Positions 40,057 to 48,695 of a DNA stretch of 49,922 nucleotides are shown here, one piece after another. The translations under genes and the position numbers were made by a program. The number at the start of each line of letters is the position of its first letter. The stretch's first letter is position 1. The DNA is from DASZPL01 sp035550315. GTDB taxonomy: Bacteria > Actinomycetota > Actinomycetes > JAFAQI01. The notes beneath the pieces were generated by a model that was not told where the DNA came from, searched no databases, and saw only the letters and a list, made by a program, of their open reading frames with translations. The stretch lies in assembly GCA_035550315.1 (NCBI GenBank), contig DASZPL010000004.1, positions 1-49,922 of the forward strand. The letters are read 5' to 3'.

Positions 40057-41736
40057 ATGACCGGCATGACCAAAGCCTTCCGCTACACCGCGTTCCAACC
40101 GATCGACATCCCCGATCGCACCTGGCCGTCGCGGGTGATCACCGCGCCGCCGCAGTGGTGCAGCGTCGACCTCCGCGACGGCAACCAGGCGCTGATCGAC
40201 CCGATGGACGCCGAGCGCAAGCGACGGATGTTCGACCTGCTCGTCGAGATGGGCTACGACGAGATCGAGGTCGGCTTCCCGGCCGCCAGCCAGACCGACT
40301 TCGACTTCATCCGCTCGCTGGTGGAGGACGACCTGGTCCCCGACCACGTCACGATCCAGGTCCTGACACAGGCGCGCGAGGAGCTGATCGAGCGGTCCTG
40401 CGAGTCGCTGGTCGGCTTCCGCGGCACCGCGCTGATCCACCTCTACAACTCGACGTCCACGCTGCAGCGCCGCGTCGTCTTCGGCCTGGACAAGGACGGC
40501 ATCAAGGACATCGCCGTCCGCGGCGCCCAATGGTGCGCCAAGTACGCCGAGTCGCTGCTGGGCGGCACCAACGTGCGCTGGCAGTACTCACCCGAGTCGT
40601 TCACCGGCACCGAGCTCGACTACGCCGTCGAGGTGTGCGAAGCGGTGATGGACGTGTGGCAGCCGACCCCGGAGAACCCGGTGGTGCTGAACCTGCCCGC
40701 GACCGTCGAGATGGCGACGCCGAACGTGTACGCCGACTCGATCGAGTGGTTCGGCCGCAACGTCACCCGCCGTGACGCGATCGTGCTGAGCCTGCATCCG
40801 CACAACGACCGCGGCACCGCAGTCGCGGCCGCCGAGCTGGGCGTGCAAGCCGGCGCCGACCGGGTCGAGGGTTGCCTGTTCGGCAACGGCGAGCGCACCG
40901 GCAACGTCTGCCTGGTCACGCTGGGGCTGAACCTGTTCAGCCAGGGCATCGACCCGGGCATCGACTTCTCGGACATCGACGAGATCCGCCGTACCGTCGA
41001 GCACTGCAACCAGCTGCCCGTGCATCCGCGCCATCCGTACGGCGGCGACCTGGTCTACACCGCCTTCTCCGGGTCCCACCAGGACGCCATCAAGAAGGGG
41101 TTCGAGGCGCTCGAGCGTGACGCCGCCGAGGCCGGCACCCCGGTCGACGACTTCCCGTGGGCGGTGCCCTACCTGCCGATCGACCCGAAGGACGTCGGCC
41201 GCAGCTACGAGGCCGTCATCCGGGTCAACTCGCAGTCCGGCAAGGGTGGCGTCGCCTACGTGCTCAAGCACGACTACCACTTCGACGTGCCGCGCCGGAT
41301 GCAGATCGAGTTCTCCCGGATCGTGCAGACGGTGTGTGACAACGAGGGTGGCGAGGTGCCGCCGGCTCAGATCTGGCAGCTGTTCCGCGACAACTACCTC
41401 GACCGCCACGACCGGCTGGTGCTGTCGACGTACGCCGTCGACAGCGGCGAGACCGACCGGATCCGGGCCACCGTCGAGCTCGACGGGGAAACCCGAGAGG
41501 TCGAAGGCGCCGGCAACGGCCCGATCGCCGCACTGGTGCATGGACTCAGCAAGGTTGGCGTCGACATCCGGGTGCTCGACTACCACGAGCACGCCACCGG
41601 CGCCGGTGAGGAGGCGCAGGCCGCGGCGTACGTCGAGGTCGCTGCCGGCGACCGGGTGCTCTGGGGCTGCGCGATCTCGCCGAGCATCATCACCGCCTCG
41701 CTGCAGGCGGTGGTGAGCGCGGTCAACCGGATCTGA
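40057..41736 (+). CDS. leuA: 2-Isopropylmalate synthase
   Basis: 559 residues; condenses acetyl-CoA with ketoisovalerate, the first leucine-specific step. The catalytic TIM barrel has DLRDGNQALIDPM (about 37-49), the metal-binding histidines in SLHPHNDRGTAVAAAE, and GCLFGNGERTGN. The C-terminal LeuA dimer domain (about 430-559), which binds leucine for feedback inhibition, is complete. ATG at 40057 is chosen because GGAG (40044-40047) precedes it by 9 nt; a GTG at 40042 is in frame but overlaps that ribosome site. The 3' end overlaps the convergent DMT transporter by 14 bp. Confidence 0.97.
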   Translation: MTGMTKAFRYTAFQPIDIPDRTWPSRVITAPPQWCSVDLRDGNQALIDPMDAERKRRMFDLLVEMGYDEIEVGFPAASQTDFDFIRSLVEDDLVPDHVTIQVLTQAREELIERSCESLVGFRGTALIHLYNSTSTLQRRVVFGLDKDGIKDIAVRGAQWCAKYAESLLGGTNVRWQYSPESFTGTELDYAVEVCEAVMDVWQPTPENPVVLNLPATVEMATPNVYADSIEWFGRNVTRRDAIVLSLHPHNDRGTAVAAAELGVQAGADRVEGCLFGNGERTGNVCLVTLGLNLFSQGIDPGIDFSDIDEIRRTVEHCNQLPVHPRHPYGGDLVYTAFSGSHQDAIKKGFEALERDAAEAGTPVDDFPWAVPYLPIDPKDVGRSYEAVIRVNSQSGKGGVAYVLKHDYHFDVPRRMQIEFSRIVQTVCDNEGGEVPPAQIWQLFRDNYLDRHDRLVLSTYAVDSGETDRIRATVELDGETREVEGAGNGPIAALVHGLSKVGVDIRVLDYHEHATGAGEEAQAAAYVEVAAGDRVLWGCAISPSIITASLQAVVSAVNRI

Positions 41737-42634
41737 GGTCAGCCTCCAGCGCAGTCGAGGAAACCGCTTCGGCTGGCGCGGCCGGCGACCTTTGCGCGGT
41801 GGCGAGCACCGACCCGATCAGGACGAGCGGGAACCCGACGACCATCCCGACGGTGAGGTGCTCGCCCAGCGCCACGACGCCGAGCGCGATCGCGACCGCC
41901 GGGTTGACGTAGGTGATCACGGTCGCGCGGGTCGGGCCGATCTCACTGATCAGCGCGAAGAACAGCAGGAAGGCAAGCGCGGTGCAGACCACGCCGAGCC
42001 CGGCCATCGACGCGATCACCTGCCCGCTCGCGTGGTCGGGGTGGCTGGTCGCGGCAAACGGCGCGTAGACCACGGCGGTGATCGTCAGCGACATCGCCAC
42101 CACGCCGAGGCTCGGCAGCTGGGACAGCCGGCGGGCGAGCACGAGCGGGCCGGCGGCGTACCCGACCGCGACGCCGCCGACCTGCGCGACCGCGGCCAGG
42201 TCGATGTGGCCGAGCTGCAGGCCGACCAGCGCGACCACGCCGCCGAATCCGATCGCCAGGCCGGCCAGCCGGCGGCGGTCGACGACCTCGTCGCCACCGG
42301 TCAGCCGGCTCAGCACGATCCCGACCAACGGCACGGCAGCGACCAGCAGGCCGGACAGCGAACTGGACAGGTGCTCCTCGGCGTTGCTCAGCAGCAGCCA
42401 GGGACCGGTCACTTCGAGGCCGGTGTACAGCAGTAGCCAGGGCCACTGCGACCACAGGTCGCGCAGCGCCCCGCGCCAGGCGGCGACCGGCAGCAGCATC
42501 ACGGCCGCGATGGCGGTGCGGCCACAGACGACGGTCGCCGGGCTGAGGTCCCGCACCGCCACTCGGATCAGCAGGTAGGGGATGCCCCAGATCACGCACA
42601 TCGCGGCAAACAGCGCCCCACCGCGTCGCGACAC
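41723..42634 (-). CDS. DMT-superfamily (EamA) transporter
   Basis: 303 residues with about ten hydrophobic helices in two EamA repeats (N-terminal GALFAAMCVIWGIPYLLIRV; second repeat from VGGVAVGYAAGPLVLARR). The conserved proline-containing WGIPYLLIR motif is characteristic. Such proteins export amino acids or metabolites; the setting between leuA and leuB makes branched-chain amino acid export possible but this is inference. GTG at 42634 begins MSRRGGALF; the frame continues upstream to 42802 across the leuB start and is rejected. Overlaps the leuA 3' end by 14 bp; start is 58 bp from leuB, divergent. Confidence 0.88.
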   Translation of the reverse strand: MSRRGGALFAAMCVIWGIPYLLIRVAVRDLSPATVVCGRTAIAAVMLLPVAAWRGALRDLWSQWPWLLLYTGLEVTGPWLLLSNAEEHLSSSLSGLLVAAVPLVGIVLSRLTGGDEVVDRRRLAGLAIGFGGVVALVGLQLGHIDLAAVAQVGGVAVGYAAGPLVLARRLSQLPSLGVVAMSLTITAVVYAPFAATSHPDHASGQVIASMAGLGVVCTALAFLLFFALISEIGPTRATVITYVNPAVAIALGVVALGEHLTVGMVVGFPLVLIGSVLATAQRSPAAPAEAVSSTALEADLRSG

Positions 42635-42678
42635 AATCGCCGACCCTACGGCGTGGCACGGCGCCGACGTCCATCCGA

Positions 42679-42684
42679 TAACGT
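42679..42684 (+). promoter_or_regulatory. -10 element of leuB
   Basis: TAACGT lies 8 nt upstream of the GTG at 42693, with no Shine-Dalgarno. Confidence 0.45.
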
Positions 42685-42692
42685 CTCGCGCC

Positions 42693-43739
42693 GTGGCTGA
42701 CAGCACGCGGATCGCGGTGATCGGTGGCGACGGCATCGGACCCGAGGTCGTCGCCGAGGCGCTGAAGGTGCTCCGCGCCGCCGTCGCCCCCGACGGCATC
42801 ACGATCGAGACGACCGACTACGACCTGGGCGCCGCCCGCTGGCACCGCACCGGCGAGACGTTGCCGCCGAGCGCGCTCGCCGAGCTGCGCGGTCACGACG
42901 CGATCCTGCTGGGCGCCGTCGGCGACCCCAGCGTGCCGCCGGGCGTGCTCGAGCGCGGCCTGCTGCTGGCACTGCGGTTCGGGCTCGACCACGCCGTCAA
43001 CCTGCGGCCGGTGAAGCTCTATCCGGGGGTCGCCACACCGCTGGCCGATGTGACGGCAGCCGACATCGACATGGTGGTGATCCGCGAAGGCACCGAGGGG
43101 CTGTACGCCGGCGTCGGCGGCGCGCTGCGGGCCGAGACCCCGGCCGAGGTGGCGACCGAAAACAGCGTGAACACCAGGTACGGCGTCGAGCGGGTCGTGC
43201 GCGACGCGTTTCAGCGAGCCGCGGCGCGGCCGCGCAACCGGCTCACCTTGGTGCACAAGACCAACGTCTTGGAGCACGCCGGCAAGCTCTGGCTGCGGAC
43301 CGTGGCCGAGGTCGGGTCGGAGTTCCCGCACGTCACGACCGACTACTGCCACGTCGACGCGGCGTGCCTCTACTTCGTCACCGACCCGGGCCGGTTCGAC
43401 GTGATCGTCACCGACAACCTGTTCGGCGACATCGTCACCGACCTCGGCGCCGCGATCGCGGGCGGCATCGGCCTGGCGGCCAGCGGCAACCTCAACGTCG
43501 ACGGCACCGCGCCGAGCATGTTCGAGCCCGTGCACGGCAGTGCTCCCGACATCGCCGGCCAGGCCAAGGCCGACCCGACCGCGGCGATCCTGTCGGGGGG
43601 CATGCTGCTCGCCCACCTGGGTCTCACCGGCGCGGCCGGCCGGGTCGAGGCGGCAGTCGCGGCTGACTTGGCGGATCGGGATACGGCGGCCCGGCGTACC
43701 GACGCAATTGGAGATGCCATCGCCGAACGCGTGTCTTAG
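42693..43739 (+). CDS. leuB: 3-Isopropylmalate dehydrogenase
   Basis: 348 residues; oxidative decarboxylation of 3-isopropylmalate in leucine synthesis. Begins MADSTRIAVIGGDGIGPEVV (conserved N-terminus), then the substrate arginine region NLRPVKLYPG, VHKTNVLEHAG, the metal-binding aspartates in VTDNLFGDIVTDLGAA, and the NAD segment EPVHGSAPDIAG. GTG at 42693 fits the family; the frame back to 42582 is antisense to the transporter. ilvE follows after 10 bp. leuC and leuD are not in the window. Confidence 0.97.
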   Translation: MADSTRIAVIGGDGIGPEVVAEALKVLRAAVAPDGITIETTDYDLGAARWHRTGETLPPSALAELRGHDAILLGAVGDPSVPPGVLERGLLLALRFGLDHAVNLRPVKLYPGVATPLADVTAADIDMVVIREGTEGLYAGVGGALRAETPAEVATENSVNTRYGVERVVRDAFQRAAARPRNRLTLVHKTNVLEHAGKLWLRTVAEVGSEFPHVTTDYCHVDAACLYFVTDPGRFDVIVTDNLFGDIVTDLGAAIAGGIGLAASGNLNVDGTAPSMFEPVHGSAPDIAGQAKADPTAAILSGGMLLAHLGLTGAAGRVEAAVAADLADRDTAARRTDAIGDAIAERVS

Positions 43740-43742
43740 CCT
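43737..43742 (+). promoter_or_regulatory. -10 element of ilvE
   Basis: TAGCCT, overlapping the leuB stop codon, lies 7 nt upstream of the ATG at 43750. Leaderless start likely. Confidence 0.5.
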
Positions 43743-43749
43743 CAATTCC

Positions 43750-44829
43750 ATGGCCCTCGAGTTCACCGTCGAACCCAACCCGCAGCCGACCTCGCCGGAG
43801 CGGCTGGCGGAGATCCTGGCGGCACCGGGATTCGGCAAGGCGTTCACCGATCACATGGCGTTCGCCCGGTGGACACCGTCGGCCGGTTGGCACGACGCCA
43901 CGATTCGGGCGTACGGTCCGCTGTCGCTGGACCCGGCGTCGCACATCCTGCACTACGGGCAGTCGATCTTCGAGGGGTTCAAGGCCTACCACCAGCCCGA
44001 CGGCGGCATCGCGACCTTCCGGCCGGCGGTCAACGCCGCGCGGCTGAACCGATCGGCGGCACGCATGGCGCTACCGGAGCTCCCGATCGACGCGTTCATC
44101 AATGCCGCCGACCGGCTGATCCGGCAGGACGCCGCCTGGGTCCCGACCGACGGTGAGGCGAGCCTCTACGTGCGGCCGTTCATGATCGCGACCGAGGTCG
44201 GGCTGGGGGTGCGCCCGTCCGCCGAGGTGACGTTCCTGATGATCGCGTCGCCGGCCGGTTCCTACTTCGCGTCCGGGTCGTCACAGGTGTCGATCTGGTT
44301 GTCGGAGGACTACACCCGCGCCGCACCCGGCGGCACCGGCGCCGCCAAGTGCGGCGGCAACTACGCCGCCAGCCTGGTCGCGCAGCAGGAGGCGATCGCC
44401 AACGGTTGCGAGCAGGTGCTGTTCCTCGACGCGGTCGAGCGGCGCTGGGTCGAGGAGCTCGGCGGCATGAACCTCTGGCTGGTTATGGACGACGGCACGC
44501 TGGTGACCCCCGAGCTGACCGGCACCATCCTGGAAGGCGTCACCCGCGATGCGCTGGCCACGCTGGCGCGCGACCTCGGCCACGACGTCGAGGAACGCCG
44601 TATCGACATCGACGAGTGGCGCAAGGGCGTCGACACCGGCAGCATCACCGAGGCGTTCGCATGCGGCACCGCTGCGGTGATCACCTCGGTCGGCAAGCTC
44701 AAGTGGCGCGACGGCGAGGTGGCGATGTCCGCCGACACCCCCGTGGCGAGCACGTTGCGGCAACGGCTGATCGACCTGCAGTACGGCCGCTCTCCGGACA
44801 CTTACGGATGGCTCCACCACGTGCCATGA
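43750..44829 (+). CDS. ilvE: Branched-chain amino acid aminotransferase
   Basis: 359 residues, fold-type IV PLP enzyme making the final transamination to Val, Leu and Ile. Characteristic segments: LHYGQSIFEGFKAY (about 79-92), RPFMIATE (about 143-150), the PLP lysine in GAAKCGGNYAAS (about 201), EELGGMNLW, and the phosphate-binding GTAAVITSVG near the C-terminus. Begins MALEFTVEPNP, matching the actinobacterial family start. Downstream of leuB by 10 bp, with its own probable promoter. Confidence 0.97.
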   Translation: MALEFTVEPNPQPTSPERLAEILAAPGFGKAFTDHMAFARWTPSAGWHDATIRAYGPLSLDPASHILHYGQSIFEGFKAYHQPDGGIATFRPAVNAARLNRSAARMALPELPIDAFINAADRLIRQDAAWVPTDGEASLYVRPFMIATEVGLGVRPSAEVTFLMIASPAGSYFASGSSQVSIWLSEDYTRAAPGGTGAAKCGGNYAASLVAQQEAIANGCEQVLFLDAVERRWVEELGGMNLWLVMDDGTLVTPELTGTILEGVTRDALATLARDLGHDVEERRIDIDEWRKGVDTGSITEAFACGTAAVITSVGKLKWRDGEVAMSADTPVASTLRQRLIDLQYGRSPDTYGWLHHVP

Positions 44830-44867
44830 TCGATTGATCGGATCGGGTCCTCCCCGGAGGTGACGTG

Positions 44868-45275
44868 ATGCTCACGCGGGAAACCGGACTGGCGACGCGG
44901 GACGCAATGTCCCGGGAAGTGCTCACGATCGGTCCAACGCACACGCTGCGGGAAGCCGCCGAGCGGATGGCGGCGCGCCGGGTAGGAGCCGTGGTCGTGC
45001 TCGATCCCGACCACGACCAGCCCGGCATCCTCACCGAGCGCGACATCCTCAACGCCGTCGGGGCCGGTCAGGACGTCGACGTCGAGCAAGTGTCGGCTCA
45101 CCTGACGAGTGACATCGTCGTCGCCGCGCCGAGCTGGTCGCTGGACCGGGCCGCGACCGCGATGATCGCCGGCGGCTTCCGGCATCTCGTGGTGTGCGAC
45201 GACAACGACGTGGTCGGCATGATCTCGGTGCGTGACATCGTCGGCGCCTGGGCGCGGGAGCCATCGCCGGCCTGA
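44868..45275 (+). CDS. Two-CBS-domain protein
   Basis: 135 residues consisting of two CBS motifs (about 12-62 and 75-128). The repeat pattern is readable as REAAERMAARRVGAVVVLD with TERDIL, then DRAATAMIAGGFRHLVVCD with SVRDIV. Stand-alone CBS pairs bind adenosine nucleotides and often act as regulators. ATG at 44868 is chosen with GGAGG 7 nt upstream (44856-44860); a GTG at 44865 is in frame. No partner is evident. Confidence 0.88.
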   Translation: MLTRETGLATRDAMSREVLTIGPTHTLREAAERMAARRVGAVVVLDPDHDQPGILTERDILNAVGAGQDVDVEQVSAHLTSDIVVAAPSWSLDRAATAMIAGGFRHLVVCDDNDVVGMISVRDIVGAWAREPSPA

Positions 45276-45321
45276 GATCCGGTCACGGACGGGCGGTGGC
45301 GGCCGCGCCGGTCGCAGTGCC

Positions 45322-45327
45322 TAGTCT
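45322..45327 (+). promoter_or_regulatory. -10 element of the aldo/keto reductase gene
   Basis: TAGTCT lies 8 nt upstream of the ATG at 45336; no Shine-Dalgarno. Confidence 0.45.
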
Positions 45328-45335
45328 GCGGGTAT

Positions 45336-46280
45336 ATGACGGACATGCGGTTTCGCCGGCTGGGTGACTCGGGTCTCGTGGTGTCGGTCGTGGGGCTCGG
45401 CTGCAACAACTTCGGCCGCCGGATCGGCCGCGAGCAGACCCAACAGGTGGTCGACGCCGCGATCGACGCCGGCATCACGCTGTTCGACACCTCGGACACG
45501 TACGGCGACTCGGAGGACTTCCTCGGCGAGGCGCTCGGCAGTCGGCGTGGCGACGTCATCGTCGCCACGAAGTTCGGCATGGACATGGGCGGGCGGCTGG
45601 GCGCCGACTGGGGCGCGCGTGGCTCCCGGCGCTACATCCGCAAGGCGGTCGAGTCGTCGTTGCGCCGGCTCGGCACCGACTGGATCGACCTCTACCAGAT
45701 GCACCGGCCCGACCCCAAGACGCCGATCGAGGAGACGCTGGCCGCGTTGCAGGAGCTCGTCGTCGAGGGCGAGGTGCGCTACGTCGGCTGCTCGAACTTC
45801 GCCGGCTGGCAGATCGCCGACGCCGACTGGATCGCCCGCTCGCACGGCTGGAGCCGCTTCATCAGCGCGCAGAACCACTACAGCCTGGTCGAGCGCGACG
45901 TCGAGGCCGAGGTGGTGCCCGCCTGCCAGCGGTTCGGGCTCGGCCTGCTGCCGTACTTCCCGCTGGCGAACGGGCTGCTCACCGGCAAGTACCGTCGTGG
46001 CGAGCCGCCGCCCGAGGGCACCCGGTTGGCCAGCCGCACCGACTGGCTCAACGACGAGCGGTTCGACCGGGTCGAAGCGCTGCAGAAGTACGCCGAGCAG
46101 CGCGGCGTCTCGCTGCTCGACGTCGCGATCGGCGGGCTCGCCGCGCAGCCGGCCGTCGGCTCGGTGATCGCCGGCGCGACCAAGCCGGAGCAGGTGCGGG
46201 CGAACGTCGCGGCCGGCGGCTGGGAGCCGTCGGCGGACGACCTCGAGGCGCTCAACGCGCTCGCCCTCCCCGTAGCCTGA
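45336..46280 (+). CDS. Aldo/keto reductase
   Basis: 314 residues, (beta/alpha)8 NADPH oxidoreductase. The catalytic tetrad is readable: Asp and Tyr in FDTSDTYGDSEDFLGEAL (about 50-67), Lys in VATKFG, His in YQMHRPD. Cofactor-binding segments occur near the end (SVIAGATKPEQVRAN). The substrate is unknown. Its TGA overlaps the -10 of the next gene. The frame is of normal length and the start ATG at 45336 is consistent with MRFRRLGDSGLVVS. Confidence 0.92.
   Translation: MTDMRFRRLGDSGLVVSVVGLGCNNFGRRIGREQTQQVVDAAIDAGITLFDTSDTYGDSEDFLGEALGSRRGDVIVATKFGMDMGGRLGADWGARGSRRYIRKAVESSLRRLGTDWIDLYQMHRPDPKTPIEETLAALQELVVEGEVRYVGCSNFAGWQIADADWIARSHGWSRFISAQNHYSLVERDVEAEVVPACQRFGLGLLPYFPLANGLLTGKYRRGEPPPEGTRLASRTDWLNDERFDRVEALQKYAEQRGVSLLDVAIGGLAAQPAVGSVIAGATKPEQVRANVAAGGWEPSADDLEALNALALPVA
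46273..46278 (+). promoter_or_regulatory. -10 element of a leaderless promoter for the FAH-family/gltX operon
   Basis: TAGCCT lies exactly 6 nt upstream of the GTG at 46285, overlapping the aldo/keto reductase stop codon. Confidence 0.55.
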
Positions 46281-46284
46281 GGTC

Positions 46285-47043
46285 GTGCGCATCGCGAGGT
46301 TTTCCCACGACGGTGATGTCCGGTTCGGCGTCGTCGAAGGCGACGTCATCGCGGCGATCGCGGCGCATCCCTTTGGCTCGATCGAGTTCACCGGTGAGCG
46401 GTTGCCGCGGGCGGAGGTGCGGCTGATCGCGTCGGTGCTGCCGAGCAAGGTGGTCGCGATCGGCAAGAACTACGCCGACCACGCGGCGGAGATGGGCGGT
46501 GACGTCCCCGAGCGGCCGCTGATCTTCCTGAAGCCGTCGACCGCAGTGATCGGTGACGGCGACGCGATCGCGTCGCCGCCGTCGTCGGAGCGGGTCGACT
46601 ACGAGGGCGAGCTGGCCGTCGTGATCGGCCGGCTGTGCAGCGACGTGCCGGAGAGCCGGGCGATGGAGGTCGTGCTCGGCTACACCTGCGGCAACGACGT
46701 GACCGCTCGCGATCAGCAGCGCGCCGACGGGCAGTGGTCGCGGGCGAAGGGCTACGACTCGTTCTGCCCGCTCGGGCCGTGGATCGAGACTGACCTGGAC
46801 CCGTCCGACCTGCGGGTCACGACGACGCTCAACGGCGAGGTCAAGCAGGACGGCCGGACCTCGCAGCTCGTGCACAAGATCCCTGCGCTGATCGCCTACA
46901 TCACCGCCTGCATGACGCTGCTGCCCGGCGACGTGATCCTCACCGGTACGCCGGAAGGCGTCGGGCCGATGCAGGTCGGTGACGAGGTCAGCGTCGAGAT
47001 CGAGGGCATCGGCCGGCTGACCAATCCGGTGAAGGCGCGATGA
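46285..47043 (+). CDS. Fumarylacetoacetate-hydrolase-family protein
   Basis: 252 residues of the FAH superfamily. The metal-binding acidic residues lie in VDYEGELAVVIG (about 106-117) and GNDVTARDQQ; KGYDSFCPLGPW and ILTGTPEGVGPM are further family blocks. Relatives include acylpyruvases, oxaloacetate tautomerases and 2-hydroxyhepta-2,4-diene-dioate isomerases; the actual reaction cannot be read off. It precedes gltX with a 4-bp overlap, as I recall for M. tuberculosis Rv2993c-gltX. GTG start follows a 6-nt-spaced -10. Confidence 0.9.
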   Translation: MRIARFSHDGDVRFGVVEGDVIAAIAAHPFGSIEFTGERLPRAEVRLIASVLPSKVVAIGKNYADHAAEMGGDVPERPLIFLKPSTAVIGDGDAIASPPSSERVDYEGELAVVIGRLCSDVPESRAMEVVLGYTCGNDVTARDQQRADGQWSRAKGYDSFCPLGPWIETDLDPSDLRVTTTLNGEVKQDGRTSQLVHKIPALIAYITACMTLLPGDVILTGTPEGVGPMQVGDEVSVEIEGIGRLTNPVKAR

Positions 47044-48482
47044 GCGATACCGTCCGGGTGCGGGTGGCGCCATCGCCGACGGGCGACCCACACGTGGGCA
47101 CGGCGTACGTGTCGCTGTTCAACGTGGCCTTCGCGCGTAAGCACGGCGGGTCGTTCGTGCTGCGGATCGAGGACACCGACCGGGCCCGGTTCGAGGCGGA
47201 CAGCGAGCAGCAGATCTTCGACACGTTGCACTGGCTGGGGCTCGACTGGGACGAGGGGCCGGACAAGGGCGGGCCCTACGCGCCGTACCGGCAGTCCGAA
47301 CGGCTCGACAGCTACCGCCCGGTGGCGGAGCGGCTGCTGGCCGAGGGCCGGGCCTACCACTGTTGGTGTACGCCGGAGCGGCTGGCCGAGATGCGGCAGG
47401 CGCAGCAGAAGGCGAAGCAGCCGACCGGCTACGACCGGCTGTGCCTCGGCAAGACGCGGGACGAGCGCGCCGCGCTGCCCGGCTTCTCCGAGACGCCGGT
47501 CGTGCGGATGCTGATCCCGGACCACCCGCCGCTGCAGTTCACCGACCTGGTGCGCGGCGAGGTGAACGCGCCGCGCCCGGACGACCAGGTGCTGCTGAAG
47601 GCGGACGGCTTCCCGACGTACCACTTGGCGAACGTCGTCGACGACCACGAGATGGCGATCACGCACGTGGTGCGCGGCGAGGAGTGGGTGGCCTCGACGC
47701 CGAAGCACATCCTGCTCTACGACTGGCTTGGCTGGGAGCGTCCGGCGTTTGCTCACATGCCGTTGCTGCGCAACGTCGACAAGTCGAAGATCTCGAAGCG
47801 GAAGAACCCGGCGGCGCGGCTGCACTGGTTCGTGGAAGAGGGGTTCCTGCCGGAAGCGCTGCGCAACTTCTTGGCGTTGATGGGCTACTCGATGCCCGAC
47901 GGTCGCGAGTTGTTCGGGCTGGACGAGATGGTCGAGTCGTTTGACTGGGCGCGGGTGAACCCGGTCGGCCCGGTCTTCGACGTGGACAAGCTGCGCTGGA
48001 TGTCGGGGCACTACCTGCGCGAGTTGCCGGTCGCCGACGCCGCCGAACGCCTGGTCGGCTTCATGCAGGTCTCCGCAGAGACGGCCGACCTGGTGCGGCG
48101 GGCGACGCCGCTCGTCCAAGAGCGGGTCTCGACGTTGCGCGAGGCCGCGGAGATGCTCGACTTCCTAGTCGGCGAGTCGTTCGACGTCGACCCGGCGGCC
48201 GCCGCGAAGCAGTTGGGTGTGACGGCCGAGCCGGTGTTGCTTGCCGCGGCGACGGCGTTGGGGGAGCTGACGTCGTTCGGTGCGGCGGAGGTCGAGGCGG
48301 CGCTGCGCGCCGCGCTGGTCGACGGCTTGGGATTGAAGCCGAAGCACGCGTTCGGGCCGGTGCGGGTCGCGGTCACCGGGAGGACGGTGTCGCCGCCGCT
48401 GTTCGAGTCGATCGAGTTACTCGGCCGCGAGGTCACGCTGGAACGACTGCAGGCTGCCCTTGGCGCTGGCGCGCTCGGGTAA
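47040..48482 (+). CDS. gltX: Glutamyl-tRNA synthetase
   Basis: 480 residues, class I. The HIGH-type motif is PSPTGDPHVG (11-20) and the KMSKS-type motif is KSKISKRK (248-255); the intermediate zinc-like region is YHCWCTPERLAEM. The helical anticodon-binding domain fills the C-terminus. As GatCAB is encoded here and no GlnRS is seen, this enzyme is probably non-discriminating, charging both tRNA-Glu and tRNA-Gln with Glu. ATG overlaps the FAH gene by 4 bp. tRNA-Gln and tRNA-Glu follow within 150 bp. Confidence 0.97.
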   Translation: MSDTVRVRVAPSPTGDPHVGTAYVSLFNVAFARKHGGSFVLRIEDTDRARFEADSEQQIFDTLHWLGLDWDEGPDKGGPYAPYRQSERLDSYRPVAERLLAEGRAYHCWCTPERLAEMRQAQQKAKQPTGYDRLCLGKTRDERAALPGFSETPVVRMLIPDHPPLQFTDLVRGEVNAPRPDDQVLLKADGFPTYHLANVVDDHEMAITHVVRGEEWVASTPKHILLYDWLGWERPAFAHMPLLRNVDKSKISKRKNPAARLHWFVEEGFLPEALRNFLALMGYSMPDGRELFGLDEMVESFDWARVNPVGPVFDVDKLRWMSGHYLRELPVADAAERLVGFMQVSAETADLVRRATPLVQERVSTLREAAEMLDFLVGESFDVDPAAAAKQLGVTAEPVLLAAATALGELTSFGAAEVEAALRAALVDGLGLKPKHAFGPVRVAVTGRTVSPPLFESIELLGREVTLERLQAALGAGALG

Positions 48483-48512
48483 AATAGACGCCACTTCCGC
48501 AAGGAAGTCCCA

Positions 48513-48584
48513 TGGGGTATGGGGTAATTGGCAGCCCGGCTGATTCTGGTTCAGCTAGTCTAGGTTCGAGTCCTGGTACCCCAG
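48513..48584 (+). tRNA. tRNA-Gln (anticodon CTG)
   Basis: 72 nt. Acceptor arms TGGGGTA and TACCCCA, anticodon stem GCTGA/TCAGC around TTCTGGT (anticodon CTG), T-arm CTAGG-TTCGAGT-CCTGG, discriminator G. No encoded CCA. Confidence 0.95.
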
Positions 48585-48622
48585 CGAATTCTGGTTCGCC
48601 AGTTAACTACTCTGCACCACCA

Positions 48623-48695
48623 GCCCCCATCGTCTAGTGGCCAAGGATGTCGCCCTCTCAAGGCGGAGACACGGGTTCAAACCCCGTTGGGGGTA
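48623..48695 (+). tRNA. tRNA-Glu (anticodon CTC)
   Basis: 73 nt. Acceptor arms GCCCCCA and TGGGGGT (one G-T pair), anticodon stem TCGCC/GGCGG around CTCTCAA (anticodon CTC), T-loop TTCAAAC. No encoded CCA. Its 3' end is directly followed by the stop codon of the convergent HNH gene. Confidence 0.95.

Noticed and set aside
41723..42802. 359-residue version of the DMT transporter
   Set aside because: The first 56 codons are antisense to the leuB 5' end; the membrane protein begins at the GTG at 42634.
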